37,808 nucleotides of DNA. Source: Clostridia bacterium BRH_c25 (lineage in GTDB: Bacteria; Bacillota_A; Clostridia; Lutisporales; Lutisporaceae). Every line of letters starts with the position of its first letter. The first letter of the stretch is position 1. The stretch covers positions 1 through 37,808 of the forward strand of contig LOES01000209.1 of the NCBI GenBank assembly GCA_001515955.1, written 5' to 3'. The translations under genes and the position numbers were made by a program. Below the pieces are notes generated by a model. It worked only from the letters and a program-made list of their open reading frames with translations, was not told where the DNA came from and made no database searches. Shown piece by piece: positions 8,059-16,246 of the stretch.

Positions 8059-9324
8059 TTAAGCCCCCTTTACAACATCGATGACAAAATTACCGGCAAC
8101 AGCTGCAATATCAGACGCTTTAAGCATCACATGCTCCATTTCGCCCGGATTTACTTTTGCAGCTTTTTTGCCCAAGATTATTTTCCCATTGCAGGATACG
8201 GTTATTTTAACGTCTGAGCCGGGAGTCTTAACCCTGAAATAAAGCTTTACATCATCAATTGCATCAGCAACAGCTATCTTATGCGGACTAATATATCTCA
8301 CGTTTTCGCCCGGCTGCATGATAATCTCCGATTTGAATTCAGGCAAAGTACTCATGGCAAATTTTGCTGCACTGGCCCCGGCAATCATACTTTCGGTTGA
8401 AACATTATCAACAAGATCATTTACATGAACAACATTGCCCCCTGCAAAAAAAGCAGGTATGGAGGTCTGCATATATTGGTTAACGACCGGTCCATTGGTT
8501 ATCGGACATATCTGAACCCCACTGCCCCGGCTAAGCTCGTTTTCGGGAATGAGCCCTACAGATAAAAGCAAGGTGTCGCATTCGATGAACTGCTCAGTCT
8601 CTTTGACAGGCTTTTTATCATTATCCACCTCAGCTGCATATACCCCTGTAATCCTTTCATGCCCAACTATCCCTGTCACTGTATGGGAAAGCATAAGCGG
8701 TATTTCAAAATCATCAAGGCACTGCACCTTGTTGCGTGTAAGTCCTGCGAGGAAGTCCATGATTTCAATCACTGCAGCCACTTTGGCACCCTCCAGAGTC
8801 AACCGCCTTGCCATAATCATTCCTATGTCACCGGATCCAAGAATCACAACTTTTCGACCTACCATTCCATTCTGTCTGTTTATAAGTCTCTGAGCTGACC
8901 CGGCAGTGTATATACCAGACGGGCGCGTACCGGGAATCATTATATTTCCTCTTGTCCGTTCACGGCAGCCCATTGCAAGAACAACACTTCTTGAATCAAC
9001 ACAGGTCATGCCGTTTTCTGAATTAACGCAAACAATTCTTCCCTCCGGTGATATTTCGAGAACCATGGAATTCAGCATCACTTCAACTCCGAGCTTATCT
9101 GCCTCATCAATAAACCGTCCGGCATATTCAGGACCTGTCAGCTCTTCATTATAGTATGTAAGGCCAAAACCGGGATGGATACACTGCTGCAGAATTCCAC
9201 CAAGAGAAGAATCCCTTTCAATTATCAGTACTCTGTCCGCTCCTTCTTTTTTGGCAGCTATTGCAGCTGCAAGACCGGCAGGCCCGCCGCCTATGACAGC
9301 TACATCACATTTTATATCAAGCAT
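8059..9324 (-). CDS. FAD-dependent NAD(P)-oxidoreductase of the glycerol-3-phosphate system
   Basis: A 421-residue flavoprotein with the FAD motif GGGPAG at residues 12-17, the marker stretch GGILQQCIHPGFG, and a second Rossmann motif (GSGDIG) for NAD(P). It ends with a short beta-rich domain. It corresponds to the oxidoreductase that accompanies GlpA-like dehydrogenases in clostridial glycerol operons and probably passes electrons from glycerol-3-phosphate oxidation to an acceptor. It is flanked by the dehydrogenase (29 bases upstream) and the DUF1667 protein. GlpB is only a functional analogue, so I give no symbol. Confidence 0.88.
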   Translation of the reverse strand: MLDIKCDVAVIGGGPAGLAAAIAAKKEGADRVLIIERDSSLGGILQQCIHPGFGLTYYNEELTGPEYAGRFIDEADKLGVEVMLNSMVLEISPEGRIVCVNSENGMTCVDSRSVVLAMGCRERTRGNIMIPGTRPSGIYTAGSAQRLINRQNGMVGRKVVILGSGDIGMIMARRLTLEGAKVAAVIEIMDFLAGLTRNKVQCLDDFEIPLMLSHTVTGIVGHERITGVYAAEVDNDKKPVKETEQFIECDTLLLSVGLIPENELSRGSGVQICPITNGPVVNQYMQTSIPAFFAGGNVVHVNDLVDNVSTESMIAGASAAKFAMSTLPEFKSEIIMQPGENVRYISPHKIAVADAIDDVKLYFRVKTPGSDVKITVSCNGKIILGKKAAKVNPGEMEHVMLKASDIAAVAGNFVIDVVKGA

Positions 9325-9353
9325 TCTTGCTTACCCCTTTCTGACTTGCAGCA

Positions 9354-10793
9354 TTATCTGACTCTGCCGGCTATCATGTATGAGCCTTTGCAGTTCTTAT
9401 TGACCTCTTCCGCCGGCATCCCCAGCTCACGGGAGAGTATTTCGAGCAATTTAGGACCGCAGAAGCCTCCCTGGCATCTTCCCATCCCGGCCCTGAGCCT
9501 GCGTTTGATTGCATCCATTGATTTTGCCGGTATAGGACGATGAATAGCCTCAATTATCTCACCCTCAGTTATTGTTTCACAGCGGCATATTACTGTCCCG
9601 TATTTCGGATTATCTTTGATCAGCTTGTCCTGTTCGCTTATTGAAAGCTCATTAAAGCGTTTTATACCCTTACGTATCCCAATATAATCAGCTTTGAACG
9701 ACCCTTTCATTCCGATGGAAAGCAAAGTCTGTACAACATATTTACCCACTGCAACACTGGCTGTAAGCCCTGTCGATCGAACACCCGAAAGATTAACATA
9801 ATTGCGCACATCCTCATAGGTGTCTATGTGAAGCCCTTCGGGGTTTCTGTTTGGTCGAAGACCGGAATACTGAGTAATTGTATCTCTAATATTAATATTC
9901 GGCACAAGCTTTGAAACATCTGCTAATATACTGGACAACCCCTCTGAGGTTGTAGATTTATCAATTTTATCCTCCAGGTCCTCTGCTGTTGGCCCTACCA
10001 GCATATTCCCGTGGATGGTGGGGCACATCAGTTTTCCCTTGGTAAGCTTTGTGGGAATAGGCAGCACTATGGTGTTAACCTTGCAGGAGGTGTTTTTATC
10101 AAGAATAAAAAACTGACCCTTCCGGGGATTGACATAATATTCGTCCTTACCTACCATCTGCGCAATTTCATCGCAATAAAGGCCGGCAGCATTTATTATA
10201 TACTTTGCTTGTATAGTGCCGGCTGTGGTCTCTGCTGCAGCAATTTCGCCGGACTCCGTTATAATATTGGTGACCTTTGTATTAAGCAAAAAGTTTACTC
10301 CGTTATCATGAGCATTCTCAGCCAAGGCAACGACCAGCAGGAATGGATCAATAATACTTTCCCTTGGTATATACAATCCCGCTTTTACTTCCGGATTCAG
10401 GTTCGGCTCAATTTTAAGAAGTTGTTCGGCAGTAAGATACTCAACATCATACACTCTGTTTTTAAAGGCTTTTTCCTTTATCGACGGCAGCTTTTCGAAC
10501 TGTTCATCAGTAAAAGCAGGTAAAATCGCTCCAATCCTTGAAAAAGGTACATCCAGATCTTGTGCAAGCTTATCATACATTGGGTTTGCAGCTACTACAA
10601 GCTCTGACTCCAAGGTTCCGAGAGCTGCGTCATATCCTGTGTGAATAATTGCACTGTTCGATTTGGAAGCATCTCCCCCAACATCTTCGTTCTTATCGAC
10701 AACCATAATATCCAATTGATACTTCGACAGCTCACGGGCAATTGCACAGCCCGTCGCACCCGCTCCTATAATAAGCACATCGGTGTTATACAT
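9354..10793 (-). CDS. glpA: Anaerobic glycerol-3-phosphate dehydrogenase, GlpA-like, with BFD-type [2Fe-2S] domain
   Basis: A 479-residue protein with an N-terminal FAD-binding DAO domain (GAGATG at residues 10-15) and a C-terminal BFD-like domain whose cysteines 403, 405, 440 and 445 should hold a [2Fe-2S] cluster. It oxidises glycerol-3-phosphate to dihydroxyacetone phosphate, acting on the product of the glycerol kinase encoded 109 bases upstream. An AAAGGGG site precedes the ATG at 10793. The domain arrangement is that of the clostridial GlpA-like proteins found with an FAD oxidoreductase and DUF1667, both present here. Some relatives are annotated as hydroxyglutarate oxidases, but the glpK neighbour favours glycerol-3-phosphate. 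Confidence 0.88.
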   Translation of the reverse strand: MYNTDVLIIGAGATGCAIARELSKYQLDIMVVDKNEDVGGDASKSNSAIIHTGYDAALGTLESELVVAANPMYDKLAQDLDVPFSRIGAILPAFTDEQFEKLPSIKEKAFKNRVYDVEYLTAEQLLKIEPNLNPEVKAGLYIPRESIIDPFLLVVALAENAHDNGVNFLLNTKVTNIITESGEIAAAETTAGTIQAKYIINAAGLYCDEIAQMVGKDEYYVNPRKGQFFILDKNTSCKVNTIVLPIPTKLTKGKLMCPTIHGNMLVGPTAEDLEDKIDKSTTSEGLSSILADVSKLVPNINIRDTITQYSGLRPNRNPEGLHIDTYEDVRNYVNLSGVRSTGLTASVAVGKYVVQTLLSIGMKGSFKADYIGIRKGIKRFNELSISEQDKLIKDNPKYGTVICRCETITEGEIIEAIHRPIPAKSMDAIKRRLRAGMGRCQGGFCGPKLLEILSRELGMPAEEVNKNCKGSYMIAGRVR

Positions 10794-10902
10794 TTCGATT
10801 CCCCTTTCTTTGGACCATGCGGCGACCTGAACAAATCACCGCATAGCCACATGCCACAGGCCAATAAATGTCTTAAGGAGGCATCTGCATTATACAGCGG
10901 TT

Positions 10903-12399
10903 TTAGCTTTCCTCCCAGTTTTTTGACCGTTCAACAGCCTTATGCCAGTAATACAGCAGGCTTTCTCTTTCATCCATACCCATTTTTGGTTCAAAGCGCT
11001 TGTCAAGCTTCCACTTTGATGCAAGCTCGGACAATCCTTTAAATTCGCCTGTACCATATGCTGCAAGATAAGCTGCTCCAAGGGCGGTTGTTTCAGTGAT
11101 TACCGGAACATCAACAGGTATTCCCAGAATATCTGCCTGGAACTGCATAAGGAAATTATTCACAACAGCCCCGCCATCAACCCGCATAACCTCAATAGGT
11201 ATATTTGCATTGCTGTTCATAACATCAAGATTGTCTTTAACCTGATAGGCTATACTCTCAAGAGTTGCCCTCACAATCTGCTCTCTTGTTGTTCCGCCTG
11301 TTATACCTATCATAGTACCTCTTGCATATTGATCCCAGTGAGGAGCTGCCAGGCCGACGAAAGCAGGTACAAAGTACACCCCTCCTGTATTTCCCGCTGC
11401 CATTGACATAGCTTCCGTCTCGGAAGCAGCAGATATTATCTTGAGTTTATCTCTGAGCCATTGTACAGCGGCACCGGTAATATAAACTCCTCCATCAAGA
11501 GCAAAGGTTATGTTTTTATCAAGGCCCCAGGCTACGGTAGTAAGCAGGCCATTTTTTGAGTAAACCGGCTTGTCTCCGGTATTCATCAGCATAAAGCAGC
11601 CTGTTCCATAAGTAGTTTTTACATTCCCCGGGCTATAACAGGCCTGACCGAATAAAGCAGCCTGCTGATCAACAACCGAACCTGAAACAGGTACTTTTGC
11701 TCCAAAAAATTCCGTGGGGTCTGTATATCCGTAAATCGCTGCACTATCACATATTTCCGGAAGTATTTTCTTAGGGATACCAATAGCAGATAAAATCTCC
11801 TCATCCCATTTTCCGGTATGTATATTAAGCAGCATTGTTCTCGATGCAGTGGAATAGTCAGTCACATGGGCCTTACCGTGGGTCAGCTTCCATATCATCC
11901 AGGCATCCAGTGTTCCTGCGATAATATCTCCCTTTTCAGCCTTTTCCGCAGCACCTTCAACATTGTCCAATATCCATTTTATTTTTGTTGCACTGAAATA
12001 TGCATCTATTACCAAACCGGTTTTTTCCCTTATCATGTCGCCGGCTTTTGCAGCAAGCTCATCGGCATAACGGGCAGTTCTTCTGTCCTGCCAGACAATT
12101 GCGTTATATACCGGCACCCCTGTATTTTTATCCCACAGCATAACGGTTTCACCCTGATTGTCAAGTCCAATACAGGCAATATGGTGAGCATCTGTACCGG
12201 CCTGCTTCAATGCAATATCAATAGCCTCCAATATCGAGTCCCATATTTCAATCGGGTCGTGCTCAACCCAGCCCGGATTTGGATAATATTGAGTATGCTC
12301 CTTATATCCACGGGCAGCAACATTCCAATTCTCATCAAGTAACAATGCAGTTGTACCTGTTGTACCTTGATCGAGACCAAGATAATATTTTTTTGTCAT
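10903..12399 (-). CDS. glpK: Glycerol kinase
   Basis: A 498-residue FGGY-family kinase, matching the usual length of GlpK. The N-terminal phosphate loop reads GLDQGTTGTT (residues 8-17), with later WQDRRTA, TYGTGCFMLMNTG and ALGAAYLA blocks characteristic of glycerol kinase. It phosphorylates glycerol to sn-glycerol-3-phosphate with ATP in the cytoplasm. I chose the ATG at 12399: GGGAGG is nine bases upstream, whereas it abuts the earlier ATG at 12408 too closely. It lies between the EutH-like permease and the dehydrogenase. No phosphotransferase genes are in the window, so control by HPr phosphorylation cannot be judged. Confidence 0.95.
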   Translation of the reverse strand: MTKKYYLGLDQGTTGTTALLLDENWNVAARGYKEHTQYYPNPGWVEHDPIEIWDSILEAIDIALKQAGTDAHHIACIGLDNQGETVMLWDKNTGVPVYNAIVWQDRRTARYADELAAKAGDMIREKTGLVIDAYFSATKIKWILDNVEGAAEKAEKGDIIAGTLDAWMIWKLTHGKAHVTDYSTASRTMLLNIHTGKWDEEILSAIGIPKKILPEICDSAAIYGYTDPTEFFGAKVPVSGSVVDQQAALFGQACYSPGNVKTTYGTGCFMLMNTGDKPVYSKNGLLTTVAWGLDKNITFALDGGVYITGAAVQWLRDKLKIISAASETEAMSMAAGNTGGVYFVPAFVGLAAPHWDQYARGTMIGITGGTTREQIVRATLESIAYQVKDNLDVMNSNANIPIEVMRVDGGAVVNNFLMQFQADILGIPVDVPVITETTALGAAYLAAYGTGEFKGLSELASKWKLDKRFEPKMGMDERESLLYYWHKAVERSKNWEES

Positions 12400-12441
12400 A
12401 TTGTCCATCCTCCCTATGTATATTAGAATCGAATCCTCGGG

Positions 12442-13578
12442 CTATAAAGCAACTTCAGCGTTTGCTTCCTTTTGCTTTTTCATATTGGCACTCTGTGCTT
12501 CTTCTGAGCTGAGGTCCTTTGTCATCAGAAGTGCCAAAGCAACAGCAATAACTCCTGCTGCAAGCTTGGCAAGAACTACCGGTGTAATCATATCGGGTTT
12601 CACACCTGCTGTAAAGCCAAGATGATCACCAAGGGCTGCTGTTGCGGGGACAAGCCATGCAGTGTTGACTACCTTACCTCTGTTGTTCATATCCTTCATC
12701 ATTTTATAAACAGGGATGGAATTTGCAAGGGTAAATACAAGACCGGCGGCAGAGGTGGCGTCAAGTCCGATTTTCCTGCCGATTGCATTTAAGGGCTTAT
12801 CAAGAATTTTGACTAGTATTGCGAGAATCGGGAAGGTTCCAAGTAAAACAATGCCTATTGATGCAATAATGCTCATACCCTCTGTAATAGATGCCATACC
12901 GGGAATAATGACAACACCTGTTATGTATTCGAATGCTGATGCCGCAAGGCCTACTGTTATGACCACCAGTATGAACTTTCCAAACCAGATGGAACCTTTG
13001 ATCATTTTGCTTGGAATAAACTTTAAGCCGGCTGCCAACAGGATAGAGAGGATAATAACAGGCACACAGTTAATAAGGATTAATAAAAGGTCAAAACCGG
13101 CAATCAAGCCTCCTATTATTGATCCTACGGGTATTGTCATAAGTCCGATAAGCAGCCCCTTTGCAAAGAAGGGTTGATCTTCATATTCAATAAGTCCAAG
13201 GCCTACGGGGATTGAGAAAACGATAGTACATCCAAGCATTGACGCAACTATGAGTCCTGAAAGAAGACCGGCTTGCTCAGATTGAGCCAGCTCCATTGCA
13301 AGAGGGTAGCCTCCCATATCATTTGCCAGAATGGAACCAAACATTGCCGGATCGGAGCCCAGCAACCCAAACATTGGAATGATTATGGGTCCCAGAACTT
13401 TTGAGATTACCGGAGCCAAAGTAACAATACCGACCATGCCAAGAGCAAGCGGTCCCATTGCGTTAAAGCCCTCCTCCAGCTTTTCACCGAGACCAAACCT
13501 GTTGCCGATAATTCTGTCAATAGCACCAAGAAGAATACCGATTGCCATTACCCACATGATCATTTTGTCAAAGGTCAT
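12442..13578 (-). CDS. eutH: EutH-family permease heading the glycerol operon
   Basis: A 378-residue membrane protein with about ten hydrophobic segments, matching EutH, the ethanolamine transporter family (opening MTFDKMIMWVMAIGILLGAIDRI in pieces, then FGSILANDMGGYPLAMELA and DHLGFTAGVKPDM). In eut operons EutH imports ethanolamine. Here no ethanolamine genes are near; the next genes are glpK, glpA and partners, and no GlpF aquaglyceroporin is present. It is the first gene after a strong promoter, with an AAGGAGG site. Either it carries glycerol or another small amino/hydroxy compound, or ethanolamine uptake is coexpressed with glycerol use. The gene symbol is by family. Confidence 0.88.
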   Translation of the reverse strand: MTFDKMIMWVMAIGILLGAIDRIIGNRFGLGEKLEEGFNAMGPLALGMVGIVTLAPVISKVLGPIIIPMFGLLGSDPAMFGSILANDMGGYPLAMELAQSEQAGLLSGLIVASMLGCTIVFSIPVGLGLIEYEDQPFFAKGLLIGLMTIPVGSIIGGLIAGFDLLLILINCVPVIILSILLAAGLKFIPSKMIKGSIWFGKFILVVITVGLAASAFEYITGVVIIPGMASITEGMSIIASIGIVLLGTFPILAILVKILDKPLNAIGRKIGLDATSAAGLVFTLANSIPVYKMMKDMNNRGKVVNTAWLVPATAALGDHLGFTAGVKPDMITPVVLAKLAAGVIAVALALLMTKDLSSEEAQSANMKKQKEANAEVAL

Positions 13579-13693
13579 ATAAACGCCTCCTTATATTTTA
13601 TGTTCCCATAGTGTGAGAACTACCGGGTCGTTTTCGTGGCCACCAACATTTTGACTGTATTTTGATAAGTTTTATTGGATTTGCTTAGTACAT

Positions 13694-13722
13694 ATATTAA
13701 CATATGCTTAATATGTTGTCAA
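13694..13722 (-). promoter_or_regulatory. Promoter of the eutH-glpK-glpA operon
   Basis: On the minus strand TTGACA (13717-13722), a 17-base spacer and TAATAT (13694-13699). The predicted start near 13687 leaves a leader of about 110 bases before eutH. This is one of the best promoter matches in the window. The spacer holds a palindrome listed separately. Confidence 0.8.
13699..13717. promoter_or_regulatory. Palindromic operator candidate within the glycerol operon promoter
   Basis: AACATAT (13699-13705), five spacer bases, ATATGTT (13711-13717), lying between the -35 and -10 boxes. A protein bound here would block RNA polymerase. The DeoR-type regulator encoded 180 bases upstream is the obvious candidate; that link is inferred. 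Confidence 0.55.
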
Positions 13723-13828
13723 TATTCTCATAATAAGTTAGTTTTTATACCAATTTTTATTGATTTTTCTTGTTGTTTTTGTGTATTTATTCACAATACA
13801 CAAAATTACACATTTCATTGAAGTGAAT

Positions 13829-13862
13829 CAAAAAGGTGTCCTTGTCATTGACAAAAACACCT
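13829..13862 (-). terminator. Terminator after the DeoR-type regulator gene
   Basis: AGGTGT (13834-13839) pairs with ACACCT (13857-13862), with an inner TTGTC/GACAA stem, and TTTTTG follows on the minus strand. It lies 39 bases after the regulator stop and separates it from the promoter of the glycerol operon. Confidence 0.8.
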
Positions 13863-13900
13863 CAATACACTATTGGAATTTCTACTAATTAGCGGAAAAA

Positions 13901-14671
13901 CTAATCTGCTTTTTCCGCAGCTATTACATTAATACCTCTGCTGCGATAATCAGAAATGGTTTTCTGCGGAACTGCCGAATCAGTTACCAAAATATTAATT
14001 TTGTTTATACTGCATACATTGTTCATAGCTATTACACCAAATTTACTGAAATCAGCAACTGCAATTACTTTTTCTGCGATATTGATAATAGTGCGGCGGT
14101 TATTTGCTTCTTCGATATGATAATCGGTAATGCCTCTGTCCAGTGTAATTCCACCAACACCGATAATCGCCTTGTCCACATTAAATTGTTTCAAATTTTC
14201 ACTGCACATAAAACCCGAAACAGAAAGCTCTCCCGGCCTTAGCATTCCACCCATCAGAAATACTCTGTTACTTTCGTTGACCACCAGCTCCTGGGCAATC
14301 TTGGTTGCATTGGTTATTATCGTCAAGTTATTTTTGCCCGCTAAAGCACGGGCAACTTCAAGGGTTGTTGTCCCCAAGTCAATGGCAATTGTATCACCGT
14401 CCTCAATCAACTCGGATGTCTTTATTCCTATTGCCCTCTTTTCAATATAGTTCTTTACTTCCCTGTGGGAATAGTCCGGCTCTTGCCCGAACAATCCATG
14501 AAGCACGGCACCGCCATATACCCTTTTTAAATATCCCTGATTCTCAAGATATTCAAGATCACGTCTGATTGTTTCGATTGAAACATCAAATATCTTCACG
14601 AGATCAGCTACTTTAACCATCCGGTCAGAAATTATCATCTTCACTATTTTATCTCTACGCTCGTGTAACAT
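13901..14671 (-). CDS. DeoR/GlpR family transcriptional regulator
   Basis: A 256-residue protein with an N-terminal DeoR-type helix-turn-helix (VADLVKIFDVSIETIRRDLEYL, around residues 19-40, followed by GYLKRVYGGAV) and a C-terminal sugar-phosphate sensing domain with DGDTIAIDLGTTTLE and a final KINILVTDS. I use the ATG at 14671, preceded by GGGGA, rather than an in-frame start at 14719. DeoR proteins are usually repressors released by a phosphorylated sugar; GlpR senses glycerol-3-phosphate. It lies just upstream of the eutH-glpK operon on the same strand with its own terminator, so repression of that operon is likely but not shown. Confidence 0.9.
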   Translation of the reverse strand: MLHERRDKIVKMIISDRMVKVADLVKIFDVSIETIRRDLEYLENQGYLKRVYGGAVLHGLFGQEPDYSHREVKNYIEKRAIGIKTSELIEDGDTIAIDLGTTTLEVARALAGKNNLTIITNATKIAQELVVNESNRVFLMGGMLRPGELSVSGFMCSENLKQFNVDKAIIGVGGITLDRGITDYHIEEANNRRTIINIAEKVIAVADFSKFGVIAMNNVCSINKINILVTDSAVPQKTISDYRSRGINVIAAEKAD

Positions 14672-14700
14672 AAACTCATCCCCAAATACAAAAATAGAAA

Positions 14701-14732
14701 TACCTGCTATGGTAATCATACCACAGCAGGTA
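14701..14732 (-). terminator. Palindrome between amt and the DeoR-type gene: terminator or operator
   Basis: Arms TACCTGCTATGGTA (14701-14714) and TACCACAGCAGGTA (14719-14732) form a near-perfect stem with a four-base loop. T-rich stretches lie on both sides, so it can end amt transcription (62 bases after its stop). It also spans the -10 box of the regulator's promoter, so an autoregulatory operator is an alternative. A similar core occurs in the terminator at 34375-34410. Confidence 0.6.
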
Positions 14733-14744
14733 TTTTTATTTCAA
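14715..14744 (-). promoter_or_regulatory. Promoter candidate of the DeoR-type regulator
   Basis: TTGAAA (14739-14744), 18-base spacer, TATGAT (14715-14720) on the minus strand. The start would be near 14708, 37 bases before the ATG at 14671. The -10 box lies in the loop and right arm of the palindrome at 14701-14732. Confidence 0.45.
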
Positions 14745-14794
14745 TCAACAATTCAGCTCCATTCTGGAGTATACACAAAATTTGAGACACTATC

Positions 14795-16117
14795 TTACTT
14801 TACATCCTGCACCCTCAATACAAAATCCGCATAAGCCTCGGTATCATGCTCTCCGTAATCCAATCCAAGTGCCTCATCCTCGTTGTCAACTCTAAGCCCG
14901 ATAGTTGCCTTTATGGCACTGAAGAGCAGAATGGTTGTAGTAATAGTCCATAATGCCACTGCACCCACACCAACAAACTGGATTCCGAGCAAGTGCAATC
15001 CTCCGCCGTAAAACAATCCTCCATCTACCGCAAACAGTCCCACCATAAGTGTACCGGCAGCACCACACATACAATGTACCGGGACGGCACCCACAGGATC
15101 ATCTATTTTTAATACCCTCTCCAAAAGCTCCACACCATAAACAACAATAAATCCGGCAATAGTCCCGATAGCAATAGCTCCCCACATGCTAACGGCAGCA
15201 GTCCCTGCAGTCACCGCAACCAAGCCACCGAGGGCTCCGTTCAGTGTCATGCCGACATCCGGCTTGCCATGCCGGATCCAAGTGATAATCATAGTTACAC
15301 AAGCCCCTGCCGCTGCAGCAAGATTGGTAGTCATGGCGATGCTGCCCAAATCAGGAACGGCTGCCAGGGTACTGCCCGGGTTAAACCCGAACCATCCGAA
15401 CCAAAGTATGAAAACACCCAGAGCACCTAATACTACATTATGTCCAGGGATGATATTAATCTTGCCATCCGCCTCAAATTTGCCCGTTCTCGGCCCTACT
15501 ATGGCTGCCCCTACCAATGCGGCCCATCCGCCTACGGAATGGACTACAGTAGAACCGGCAAAATCAACAAAGCCAAGCTGCGAAAGCCAACCGCCGCCCC
15601 AGGCCCAATGCCCTACAATCGGATATATTACTAAACTGATTACAAAGCTGTATACAATGTAAGATAAAAACCTTGTCCTCTCAGCCATGGCACCGGACAC
15701 AATAGTGGCTGCCGTTGCTGCAAATACCGTCTGGAATATGATGAACACCTCTATTGGAATGTTGAGCCCGAGATCCAATGTATCCGGGTTGAGAAAACCG
15801 CTGCCACCTATGAATCCTGCGATGTCACTGCCGAACATGATTCCAAAACCGACAGCGAAAAAGGCGATAGAGCCTATTGAAAAATCCATAAGATTTTTCA
15901 TGATGATATTGCTGGCATTTTTTGCTCTTGTAAAGCCTGCCTCCACCATGGCAAAGCCGGCCTGCATGAAAAAGACCAGAAAAGCTGCAAGCAGTACCCA
16001 CACGGTATCAAGGTTTGCCTGCAATTGGGCAACAGCTGCTTCATCCTGTGCAAAGACAGCGGTCGGTATCATCAAAATAACCATAATCATTAATAATAAA
16101 TAAGTCCACTTTCTCAT
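14795..16117 (-). CDS. amt: Ammonium transporter
   Basis: A 440-residue Amt/MEP/Rh family channel. An N-terminal signal-peptide-like segment ends at VFAQ, followed by about 11 membrane helices, as usual. The paired pore histidines are visible in FAGSTVVHSVGGWAALVGA and VPVHCMCGAAGT, and the FGSDIAGFIGG and HWAWGGGWL blocks are typical. It brings ammonium into the cell for the two glutamine synthetases encoded upstream. An AGGAGG site precedes ATG 16117. It is the last gene of the nitrogen block and is separated from the ANTAR regulator by an antitermination-type RNA element. No PII (GlnB/GlnK) gene follows it in this window, although amt-glnB pairs are common. Confidence 0.95.
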   Translation of the reverse strand: MRKWTYLLLMIMVILMIPTAVFAQDEAAVAQLQANLDTVWVLLAAFLVFFMQAGFAMVEAGFTRAKNASNIIMKNLMDFSIGSIAFFAVGFGIMFGSDIAGFIGGSGFLNPDTLDLGLNIPIEVFIIFQTVFAATAATIVSGAMAERTRFLSYIVYSFVISLVIYPIVGHWAWGGGWLSQLGFVDFAGSTVVHSVGGWAALVGAAIVGPRTGKFEADGKINIIPGHNVVLGALGVFILWFGWFGFNPGSTLAAVPDLGSIAMTTNLAAAAGACVTMIITWIRHGKPDVGMTLNGALGGLVAVTAGTAAVSMWGAIAIGTIAGFIVVYGVELLERVLKIDDPVGAVPVHCMCGAAGTLMVGLFAVDGGLFYGGGLHLLGIQFVGVGAVALWTITTTILLFSAIKATIGLRVDNEDEALGLDYGEHDTEAYADFVLRVQDVK

Positions 16118-16170
16118 TTTTTCATCCTCCTAAAACTATAATTAATTCTACCTATTAAGCCGCATATATA

Positions 16171-16236
16171 TAAAAGGGCGTCCGTAATAATACAGACGCC
16201 CTAGTCTTTTTGATCAATTTTCGCTCTACCTTGAGC
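16171..16236 (-). promoter_or_regulatory. ANTAR-type antitermination element between the regulator gene and amt
   Basis: Read on the minus strand: hairpin P1 GCTC-AAGGTA-GAGC (16223-16236), whose six-base loop has A at position 1 and G at position 4; a 15-base linker; hairpin P2 AGAC-TAGGGC-GTCT (16194-16207); and an intrinsic terminator with an 11-bp stem (arms 16176-16186 and 16191-16201) followed by TTTTATATATAT. The 3' half of P2 is part of the terminator's 5' arm, so the two cannot coexist. P1 starts ten bases after the regulator stop, leaving no room for a separate promoter. The P2 loop departs from the rule with T at position 1. Confidence 0.75.
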
Positions 16237-16246
16237 CAATATGAAA

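Noticed and set aside
10011..10523. Plus-strand frame of 170 residues
   Set aside because: Antisense to the glpA-like gene with no supporting signal.
13579..13693. ANTAR target in the eutH leader
   Set aside because: EutH genes elsewhere are controlled by EutV, so I looked for paired hexaloop hairpins next to a terminator; none was found, and a DeoR-type regulator is encoded next door.
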